Source: Spongilla lacustris
Lineage: Eukaryota; Porifera; Demospongiae; Spongillida; Spongillidae
DNA: 64,000 nucleotides
NCBI GenBank assembly: GCA_949361645.1
Contig: OX442418.1
Span: 11,566,632 to 11,630,631 of the forward strand
Reading direction: 5' to 3'
Part shown: piece by piece, positions 23,580 through 32,914 of the stretch
Layout of the letters: each line of letters starts with the position of its first letter
How positions within the stretch are numbered: position 1 is the stretch's first letter
Position numbers and translations under genes: made by a program
The notes under the pieces: model-generated
The model's input: the letters and a program-made list of their open reading frames with translations, nothing else
Databases searched by the model: none
Told to the model about the DNA's origin: nothing

Positions 23580-25272
23580 TTAGGGCCCACATATCTCCCA
23601 TTCTGCTGCAAGCCGTAACATCTTGTTAAATATGTATGACTATTATACATATCTCTGGCACCAGTTAGGCATTCTGACATCTGAACAGGGGGTGCAACAG
23701 GGTGACCCTCTTGGTCCCTTACTTTATGCCTTGGTGCTACAGAAAGTTGTCATCTCCATTTCTAAAGATAGCTGTTGTGCTGATTTGCTCCTGCATCGTT
23801 GGTACTTGGATGATGGTGCCATAGCTGGTTCTGCGGTTGCTGTCAGACATGCCCTTCATATCCTGGAAGAATTGGGCCCCCAACTTGGGCTCCACATCAA
23901 CCATTCAAAATGTGAACTGTTTAGCCAGAATGCAGACTTTGCTCTGTTTCCATCACAGATGAAGACATCAACTGAGCCAAACCTGGTCATCCTGGGTGTC
24001 CCAATAGGTGACTTCCAACACTGTTCAGCATTTATTTCATCTAAGCGTGCAATGGCTCTAAAGCTTTTGGAATCCCTTGAAAGTGTAGGATCACAAGATC
24101 CTCATGTAGCTCTCATCCTTCTTCGCTTTTGTGGAGGATTTTGCAAGCTCTCCCACATAGCAAGGACAACACACCCAGCTCTAGCTGCTAAGGAGCTTGC
24201 CTTATTTGACAACAATGTAAGGCAAAGTTTCACAGAGTGCCTGGCCTTAGACCCATCTGATGCTAATTGGGTCCAGGCTCAACTAAGCCTCTCTCATGGT
24301 GGCCTTGGCTTAAGATCTCTAGCTCTTCACTCTCCAGCAGCGTATATAGCTTCTCTTAGTGGTTCGGGCACTGCATCCATTCATAGTACTCACCTGAATC
24401 ATGCACTGGACATGTACAATCAAAGTATTTCACATGAGACTCCATTAACAGTTATGGATGTAGTGCATACAAAGTGTTGTCAGAAGTAGCTGTCATCTAA
24501 CATTGAGGACGTTCAGTTCAAGTGTCTACTTAACAAGAGTTCACTAGCCGACAAGGCAAGGCTGTTATCTGTGTCGGCACCACATTCCTCCTCATGGCTC
24601 TCTATGATACCAATGCCTGGTCAGTGTTTGCACCTTGACCCTGATTAGTGCCATATAGCTATCAAATGGTGGCTTGGCATGGATACATCAGCAGGGTCTC
24701 AATGTTCTTTGTGCTATGACCATTCCTTAGATCCTTTGGGGCACCATGCAACAACTTGTAAGAGAGGGGGAGATGTTGTCATAAGACACAACAACATCAG
24801 AGACATACTGGCTGAGTCGTTTCGTCGGGCAGGCATAAGTGTTCAATGTGAAGCTGGAAGTGGGTTGAGCCATGACAACCGTCGCACTAGGCCAGCTGAC
24901 ATTTTGGTTTCCAACTGGTTCTGCAGCAGACCAGCAGCCCTAGACCTCACTGTGATTTCACCGCTTAACTCAAATGTCATTGCCGAAGCGGGATTCACAG
25001 GGGGGTCAGCAGCTGCATCTACTGAAGTCCGAAAGCACATTGAAAACGATCCAAAGTGTGAGGAACTTGGATGGATCTGTGTGCCCTTAGCAGTGGAAGC
25101 CTATGGTGCATGGGGCATAGAAGCACAACAGACCATCTCACGTTTGGCCCGCAGGCTCTGCATCAAAACCAACCAAACGATGTCCAGAGTTATTTCAAAT
25201 CTATATGGTCGTCTGAACATGTCCCTAATTAGGGCCAACTCAAGAGCGATGTTGAGTAGAAGTGCATTGTAG
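23580..25272 (+). mobile_element. R2-type LINE copy i: RT palm to endonuclease, two stops
   Basis: One plus-strand frame runs from 23623 to the stop at 25270-25272, broken only by in-frame TAG codons at 24487 and 24646. It shows the RT motifs GVQQGDPLGPLLYALVL and YLDDGAIAG (catalytic DD), the thumb region, then KWWLGMDTSAGSQCSLC...HHATTC, RHNNIRD, RPADILVSNW, AALDLTVISPLN, LGWICVPLAVEAYGAWG and LYGRLNMSLIRANSRAMLSR. The RT N-terminal half (motif A) is missing through 5' truncation near 23580. A non-coding 3' region of about 170 bases leads to (TAA)n at 25445. The architecture (RT, CCHC, restriction-like endonuclease) is that of R2/R4-type non-LTR elements; clade not tested. Confidence 0.88.
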
Positions 25273-25444
25273 ATTTAGATGTGTGGTGTATACATGTATA
25301 ATTGTATAATGTTGAATTATCGTTACTACATGTATTGTGAATATCTATATGTATAATTATACATGTATATCAGTGTATTTGTGTATGTCCATTTATCCTG
25401 TAATATTATTATAATATAATACACAATCTGACTATTATACATGT

Positions 25445-25469
25445 TAATAATAATAATAATAATAATAAT
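25445..25469. repeat. (TAA)n between LINE copies i and j
   Basis: A clean TAA run shared by the 3' ends of two convergent LINE copies. Confidence 0.95.
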
Positions 25470-25544
25470 GATTCAGTACATACATGTATAACAGATACAA
25501 CAAAACTACGCATAAGATCTACACCACAGTTCTACAAATGCACT

Positions 25545-28500
25545 AGCTAACTCCCTCCCTAAGATGGCCCTGACCACTGATCTCACAAGAGATAAGTTCA
25601 GATGGCCATAGATCTCTCTGCAGCCATTTTTGCGTGGCCTGGCCGATGGCAAGCAAAGAGGCTATTCAGGAACATGCACACTGAGCTTCTTTTACCCAGT
25701 TGCCATATGTTTCAACAGCCAGTGGGATGCAAGACCATCCCAATTCCTGGCACTTGGCATCATTTGCAGTATGCTTTCTAACCTCGACTGCAAAGGCCAA
25801 CTGCTGCACTAGCTTCCTTTATGGTGGCAGAGGAAAGAACAGATGTAACTGTTACATCAAAGGCAGCTGGTTTTCCTCTGTCCCAGTCCTGAACAAGGAC
25901 ATCTGCTGGGCGGGAGTTTTGACATCGCCTATGCCTAGCCCATACGCTACCTCAACTTTTACCGACAGGTGGGCACCACGACAAAATGCAGCAAAAATGT
26001 CCCTGAGATCATTGTGCCTAGCCACCACATCTCCACCATGTTTACATGAAGCAGCATGGTGACCAAGCATGTCAAGGGCAACACCAGGGCAGAAAGGGCA
26101 CAGAGAGCCACCCGAGGTGTCCAGACCCAACCACCACCTAATAGCCACTTGACATTTGGCAGGATCCAGGTGCAGTTTCAAGCCAGGGGAAGGAAAAACT
26201 GAGAACCAGGAACCTGCATGTGGTGCAGAGGTAGAGAGGATTCGAGCCTTGTCCGCAGGTGAGGAAGAAGCTAGCAAGGTCTGAAATATTTGGGTGTCGA
26301 ACCTCTTGGATAAAGTTCTCTGGGATGGCGGGGAAGCTATGACTACCTCAATTGTTATGGCATCATGTGGAGAGACTTGTGCATTAAATTTGGTAATTGC
26401 GTATTGCAGATGAATGTTTGCATCAGTCTCATGACCAGAAGAGGCAAGGGAGGAGATAAAAGCAGCACTGGAGTGGAGAGATAACGAGCGTAGGCCAAGC
26501 CCACCAAATCTTTGACTAAGCTGTGCCTGTTACCAGTGTGCATCAGGTACATCCACTGCTATGCAGGAAGAAAAACAATGCCTCACCTCCTCATCAAAAA
26601 TCCTCAGGGCATCTTCACAGAGGCTGGGGGGAACAGCTCGGGTTAAGTGCACTAGCTTGCAATAACTACCACACAATCAAAGGAGTGAAAAAGCCACATG
26701 GAGATCTACAGCAGAGACATCAACTAGTGCTTTAAATAAAGCTTTTAAAAGTGTGTGTTTCTCTGAAATTGATCGTGAACAAAACACAAAGTCCCAAGGA
26801 TTTCTAAATTGGGTAGAAGGGAAAGCGTTACTACAGAAGGGAAAAGTGAGTTACCATTTCTGCTGAACAGATCACATTTAGCAATATTGATGTGAAGCCC
26901 CAAGTGTGGACCCAGCGCTTCGATGAGATGTAGGGCATGTACAACATCTGACCTATTTCCTGCTAGAACACCGTCATCAAGGTACCATGCATTAAGGAGG
27001 ATGCGAAAGCAATCATCATCTGCATCAATGCTAGAAACAAGCTTTTTGAGGACCAGGGCAAACAGCATTGGGCCTAGGGGTCCCCTTGCTGTACTCCTGA
27101 CTGGGAGCTGATCTTGCCCATTTTGTGCCATAATAAGGTGTGCGAACCATAACACCAAGATACCCATGGCAACAATTCAGGGGAAAATGTGCCACATTCG
27201 TTCAGAACTTCCTGCTGGATACACTGTTAAAGGCATTGGACATGTCTACTTTAAAGACAATATAATCTTCACTCAGCCAGTTGTCTTCGATGCATTTTCT
27301 TAAACCATGCACAATTTTTTCTGCCCCTGATTTACAAGCAACCCCAAGTTGCAATGGTTGAAAGAAATCAGACATTTTTTTCTTCAGGATGGCACATATG
27401 CACTTTCCTGCCAGCCTGCGTAGTGTTTCTCCTACTGCTATGGGCCTAATATCTGGGGGAGATCCTTCCTTATTTTTGTTCAGGGCAATCAGTCTGCCAC
27501 CCGCCAAGAATGCTGATACAGAAGAAGGGGCCTTTCCCGAGACTAAGATAGTCACCACAGCTTTAAGTGAAGCGCAGATAGATGTGTGCAGAGGAACTGC
27601 TGCAGCATCAATCAAATGTTGGGCAGGGAGCCCAGAGGGACCTGCTGATGTACCTTTGGGGAAGGAATGCAGGATAGGAAGTATTTTAAATGCGGTGTTG
27701 AGTGACACAGCTTCAGAAGTGATGTTTGGTGTTACTGGAGGTGGGCAGGATGGGTGTTTTGCCTGTAATAAGTTCCAGGTTGTGTCATTGTTTGGGGCAG
27801 TACCACTGGATAACAACATTTGGCAGGCTTTACCCATCAGGCCTGAACGACCCAGGGATACAGCAGAGTTAATAACCCTTCTATGAACCTTCAATCCGCG
27901 GGTATCTTCTTTATTGGAGTTGTTACTGATGGCGTGACTTTTCGCCATTGCCCAGAGGGTTCCAAGATCATTATTCAACCATATATTGCAAAGAGAAACA
28001 ATGGAGGTGTGCGAGATGTGAGATTCATTGCGACGCAAGGATGGGAGGACACATTTAGGGAGCATGAACAGCTTCAACCATGCCTCTTCAGTATTATGAA
28101 GGATTACACCTCTCAAAGCAGATGACAAAGCTCTTGCAAATGATGGTCTGGCCTTGGCAGGAACAAAGCGCAGAGTAGGAACATTCAGCTCACAAACCTG
28201 CTCAAAAGTTGACATATCCTGATTGGCTGGTGGCAGTGGATTGCGGGGAGAAGAAAGGTGAGGGGGGACTGGCAGGGGATATCTCTGAGAGCATTGACGC
28301 AGGTGAGAGGCTTGTCTAGAATTGGCTATTAACTCTGAACATTTGGGGCATATGGACAGATCCTGGTCCCTCAGCCATTGAGACGGTACAACCCCAGGGA
28401 GAGTTCCTTTAGCATGGAGCGACATGTGGATGCGCCACATAGATGGGGCTACCAGGGCCAGGCAACCATCCACAAGGCAGCTCTTTCTGCACGAAGAAGT

Positions 28501-28626
28501 TAAGACAGGCTGAGAAACCTCAAGGATCGATTGAGTAACTGAAGTAAGGGTTGATGAGGTATGCACCTGTGGTTGCAGTGAGTTTGAAGGGGACCACTGG
28601 GGTAATGGAGCAGGCTGAAGCAAAAG
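25545..28626 (-). mobile_element. R2-type LINE copy j, longest copy (zinc finger-RT-endonuclease)
   Basis: On the minus strand the first long frame (28623-27202) has a C2H2-like finger (CLVDGCLALVAPSMWRIHMS), a second Cys pair (CPKCSEL...HLRQC), then RT N-terminal motifs: KGTSAGPSGLPAQHLIDAA, GGRLIALNK, RPIAVGETLRRLAGK and motif A FKVDMSNAFNSVS. Frameshifts follow. Motif B survives partly (GPLGPMLFALVL), then YLDDGVLAG (27167-26745), thumb scraps, and at 26277-25852 WWLGLDTSGGSLCPFC...HHAASC and RHNDLRD. The last part (ELGWSCIPLAVETYG) runs to about 25545. N-terminal zinc fingers plus RT plus a C-terminal endonuclease are diagnostic of the R2 group. (TAA)n borders it on both sides. Confidence 0.87.
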
Positions 28627-28627
28627 A

Positions 28628-28628
<1 letters not shown>

Positions 28629-28660
<32 letters not shown>
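28629..28660. repeat. (TAA)n between LINE copies j and h
   Basis: A clean ATA/TAA run between the 5' end of copy j and the 3' region of copy h. Confidence 0.95.
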
Positions 28661-28661
<1 letters not shown>

Positions 28662-28699
28662 ATTAATATCATATATGTAATTATTATATTATGAATAGT

Positions 28700-29042
28700 T
28701 ACAGCAGGATAAATGGACAAACAACAACATGATATTTATCCTAACACTCGCTCACTCACTCACTCATACAAAAAACTCTTCCTCCTGACTGCCAATCTTC
28801 ATTGTTCCCAACACAGAAGCTGCATTGCCACGTTGGACAGCAACTGAGAGTCTCTGAGTGAGATATGCAAATGAGTTGGCTTCTCCAGCCTCAACCAATG
28901 TCCCAAACCTTTCAGGAACTCCATTGTCTTTGGTCCAAAAACTCCACTTGTTTCTATTGCCACTGGAGTGAAAAAGTAGCATGAGTCAAGGTGTTTATGT
29001 TTTTGCATCTTCTTTTCTTCTGCGTGTTGAGCAACTGCTCCA
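28700..29042 (-). mobile_element. RLE-type LINE of the second family, copy h
   Basis: Minus strand. KHKHLDSCYFFTPVAIETSG, then after a frameshift caused by a 7-base deletion near 28890, GEANSFAYLTQRLSVAVQRG and NAASVLGTM, with a stop at about 28764. It is nearly identical to the end of copy f, including the 3' flank (AACATGATATTTATCCTAAC). It is 5'-truncated at 29042. Confidence 0.8.
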
Positions 29043-29361
29043 ATAATTTCAAATTTGAAACCACCTCAGTTTTAGTGAATGGAGACTGCTTAAAAGCTAT
29101 GTGAATGGGTTCATGTTAAATTAGGTTTCATTCCACAAAGAAGATTGATTGGTACCAATCATAAAAATACATGCTTGTCGGTCAGTGCTGTGATGCATGT
29201 GTGAGCCTGTTTCAAAAAGCAGATGGAGCAGTGGTGCCTGTAGGCAATAATACTAAATGCTTACTTACATGTAAGTAAAAAAATTATACTTTTTAAAAAA
29301 AGTGCACAAAAGTAACACAGCTAGGTACTTTACATGAATTACATTATTTTTTGCACTGTAG
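29043..29361. other. No gene recognised
   Basis: AT-rich DNA between LINE copy h and the two exons of a possible membrane protein. I see no exon that joins in phase to 29362. Confidence 0.4.
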
Positions 29362-29714
29362 TTGATACCAACTGACTGGACTGCTGAATGTGCACTGCCT
29401 CCTCCAACCTCCTCCCCCACCTCCTCCCAAACACCTTCCACAAACCCCCCTACCATATCTCCTAAAGCATCTCAGCTATCTCAGCATTCAGGTATGTATA
29501 ACTTAAAGTCACGCCTTCTGTTCATCATTGGCACATGTGGAAATTATGACTTGCAAAATGGCCATGTATGTATCACGGAATTATAATTACATCTCTATGC
29601 GTACAATTAAAACAAATGTGATTGTGTACGAATGCTAAAATATTTTTTGTCTGTCTACTTGCAGCGACTATTGCACTTGGCGTACTACTGGCTGTGAGCT
29701 TAGTTGCAAACATG
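29362..29714 (+). CDS. Possible membrane protein, two internal exons
   Basis: Exon 29362-29491 follows an acceptor (GCACTGTAG) and encodes a Pro/Ser/Thr-rich linker (CALPPPTSSPTSSQTPSTNP). A GT donor follows. Exon 29665-29714 joins in phase and encodes TIALGVLLAVSLVANM, a good transmembrane helix, and ends at a GT donor. A Ser/Thr/Pro stalk followed by a membrane span is usual just outside the membrane in single-pass surface receptors. No ectodomain or tail exons were found on either side, so the gene is incomplete or broken here. No family recognised. Confidence 0.4.
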
Positions 29715-30499
29715 GTGTGTTTATTAAATAATCATTTCTGAAGTGCTTCAGGAAGAACACATATGCTACTCTCCTATATATATCATATGTTGTATCCCAG
29801 TTTATTTCACTTTGAGCTCTAATGTTGAATTGGCAATACATGTTATTCCTGCAATGCACACATGTATGCAAACACAGTTTGGGGATTTGTTTTGCTGCCA
29901 CATCAGACCCCATAAATCCAGCATTTGGACTCATCACTATAGGCACATACATGGGTTAGGACTTCAACTAATACATGTAAGATCAGCTGGCTCTACAACA
30001 ACTACAGCAGGCTGTTCCTCATGATTGTTATTCTTTGCTGAGTAGCTCAAACCACTTTCTTTACCCCTTAAGCTTCATGCACTTGCTACAGCACAGATCC
30101 TAGATATTGATAACTGGCGTCTACATCCTGAATGAAAGGTTAATACTAATAAAAATCACTCCTAAGTGAACTGATTTGTAAAAGGTGCGTGCACTCATGC
30201 ATGTTATGCAAAGAAAGAGAGGGAAGGGTGTAAAGTTATATCCTAAGTAGCTGGAACCTTACAGCTTATGATTCAGCATGCAGCTAAGAAAGGATATTAC
30301 TGTCTTCAGCCACTAGGCAATCCCAACATCATTCATTGATAATGAACGGGTGAATGGATCTAAATTATCAAGCCTTCCATCTAATAATGTTGTAGCCTTG
30401 CCCAGTATACTCATTAGACACTGTTATGTTTCTTGATAATGATCCCCAAACAATAATATTGTCAAATCTCTTCTTCAATACTTCCAAGCATACAGTGTG
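29715..30499. other. No gene recognised
   Basis: AT-rich, no convincing exon. The last 200 bases may be an even more decayed upstream part of the LINE relic that becomes recognisable at 30500. Confidence 0.35.
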
Positions 30500-30830
30500 G
30501 TAAAGTACATGTACCATCTGATTGGAAAGTTGAATATATTTCCTATCATTCGTAAGCTCCCGTTAAACTACCAGCCTGTCTCCCTTACCAGTATATGTGG
30601 CAAGGTAATGAAGAGCATCTATTATTGCCTACGTGAGAACAAACAATCTCATCTCTAAAAAAACAGCATGATTTTTTTGTCTACATGCACCCAATTATTA
30701 GCAACCTTAAACTACTTTACTTTGCTGGCTGACAATACAATGCTAGTTTGTGCAGTATAAAATCACTTTGTAAAGGCTTTTGACTTTTGTTTATCTGATA
30801 TAGTCTCCGGCTTCAATTTTGCGATGTAGG
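30500..30830 (+). mobile_element. Decayed LINE reverse transcriptase scrap (Jockey/CR1-like)
   Basis: Plus-strand scraps, with stops and shifts, read SDWK, then NYQPVSLTSICGKVMKSI (the NYRPVSLTS motif typical of APE-type LINE reverse transcriptases), then STCTQLLATLNYF and KAFD. These fit the order of RT motifs 1 to A. Unlike the R2-type copies it has no nearby TAA run. A dead fragment. Confidence 0.7.
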
Positions 30831-31382
30831 TATCTTTCTCTCATTTGAGTTAAAATTTCTGTTCGTTTATTGCTGCTTAGGATTATCATCATAGTACTCT
30901 TCTTTTGGAGGGTTTTCACGCTGGTGATGAGTCAATCACAGTACCGTGACCGCCATTCACTACAACTTATGTTAGACCACTTACGTGCTACATGTATACG
31001 GGAGAAGGAAATGGTTGCGGCAGCAAACTTATTTACCTATACATATACATTTCAAAGGTAATAATTGTATGAGTAAGGCATTTGGAAAGCACTGACATTA
31101 TCTGCTCGAGCCTCGGTGCAAGAAACGGTATCACATTTATGTCATCTCGATGCAGCGTTGTAGCTGAGGCATTCCACCGCATGCCAGACTTGGATGGGCG
31201 CCAGTTCAAGTGAAAACCATCGCGACACGTCTGGCCTCTGCTTTGGTGTAATGCCAAACAGTGTCCACTCAAGGCTGGCAAAGCCAAAGCTGATATTCTG
31301 TTCGTGCTTCCAGTTGGCAAGACAAATAAGGCGTGATTTCCCAAATAGTGTTGGCCCGAGTTGAGCTTCAGGTGCTTTGTCA
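30831..31382. other. No gene recognised
   Basis: A 178-codon minus-strand frame crosses this stretch into the next element but resembles no family. A block near 31285-31350 (CAGTTGGCAAGACAA) recurs just outside the right end of the palindromic element, near 32190-32230. Confidence 0.4.
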
Positions 31383-32166
31383 GTGTCATAGGGTATGCCC
31401 TTAGGGAATACGGTCCCCCCCGGACCCAACTCCCTAGGGAACACGATCCGTCTAAAAAATTGCACATCATCCCCTGACAGAATTGAAGTTTTAAAACAAT
31501 GTACCTATTTTCGCTTGGGTTAATTTCACTGCGCAACAACAAAGAACTGGAGATGAAGGGTGCGCGCAAGACGACCGGAAGGAGTGGCCCCCTACTCCCC
31601 CCCCCTTAAGGAGCGAAGCTCCGCCTACGCAGGCAAGCTTGGGCATGCATCACGGTTACAGTCAAAATGCATGCATTGGTTACATTGGGCACATCACGCC
31701 TACCGAACTGCATGGTCGTACATGTAAACTCTATGGAATGTATCAATCCTTCGGCCGACACAGAATGCCAGACGCCATCGTCGCTTCTCCTCCCCTCGTT
31801 CATACCTATGAAGTACGCCAACAACGCTAATAATAAACTTAACGTATTCCATCCAGCGTACGCATATATAACAGTTTAGAATAAGACCGAAGAAAAAGGT
31901 TAAATGTTACAGAAGCTGCATAGTTGGCTACCTGCGATCAGCGTTTCGAACCAAAGGTGCCAGCCCTTACGTGCATGCACGCGCGGTATATACATGTGTA
32001 CATGTATTTTATGATGTATACCATGCAGGGAATCAGGGGGACCGTATTCCCTATGGATTTGGGTCGGGGACATTATTCCCATAGGGAATACGTACATGTA
32101 TTCCCCTAAGGGATTACGCCGGTCCCCGGACCAAAAATTGCCCCCGGACCGTATACTCTATGACAC
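31383..32166. mobile_element. Palindromic-end element A
   Basis: Terminal inverted repeats GTGTCATAGGGTAT and, at the other end, the complement GTGTCATAGAGTAT. The ends are arrays of short palindromes: CCCTTAGGG or CCCTAGGG units alternate with GGTCCCCCCGGACC units (left 31383-31450, right 32025-32166). About 570 bases of non-coding DNA lie between. It shares the opening GTGTC and the alternating-palindrome plan with the 1.5-kb element at 58342-59834, but the palindromes differ in sequence. No transposase is visible. Confidence 0.6.
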
Positions 32167-32914
32167 CGAAATGGCAAAGGCAATTTTCCTCTCGCGTTCC
32201 AGTTGGTAAGACAATAGATACGTATTTCCAACTTCAAACGATTTCACTGCATCATATTGCTAGGGCGCCCGACCTTGAATACATCGCGTGAGGAATTTGG
32301 CTTAAGGAATTTAATTAACCGAGATTGGAATTCAATTAACACGTCATCGGCGTTCGACAAAATTTCATTAGTTCCGCCAACATGGAAAAAGGCTCTATTA
32401 TCATACATATGGATATATGGGTGGTTACGATACTGTAATACGCTATATAAGGTTTTAAACTTGGTGGGTTAATTGTTAGCATTAAAAATAAAGTGTTTGT
32501 TGAAGTACTGGGATCCCCCAAATTCAATTACGTTCGTTAAAGCTTTCAAGCTCCTCAAGCTAAACGACCCCAAGCAGCTTCACACATTTTTTACGTGTTT
32601 TGGTGGTGCTGAAGGGAATGTGACCCACTTTCAGGCTATTTATTCGGTATATTTATTTATCTGTGGATGCATTACTTTATTTCTTAAGCTTTACTGGCTA
32701 GGTCGCCTTCATTTTCATAATGACTCTTTGGGTATAGGTATAGGTACTATAGGTCTGTAGTCAAATTTATTTCAGCTTTGCAGCAGGCGGCAAAATGTTA
32801 AATCGTCAGTGCAGGAGCGGATACATGACATCATTGTAACCACGCCTATGCTATACAAGTATACATGTACATAATTATAGTTTTTTTTTTTTTTTTTTTT
32901 TTAAGTCATGCGAT
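32167..32914. other. Receptor upstream region with dispersed repeat
   Basis: 32386-32593 is a direct copy of 61283-61500 (landmarks GGCTCTATTATCATACATAT and GGGATCCCCCAAATTC), differing by small indels. A 22-base T-run (32881-32902) lies just upstream of the receptor ATG. No TATA box was evident and no upstream coding exon was found. Confidence 0.6.

Noticed and set aside
31033..31569. 178-codon minus-strand open frame
   Set aside because: It crosses the boundary of the palindromic-end element, resembles no family, and has a competing overlapping frame of similar length; treated as chance.
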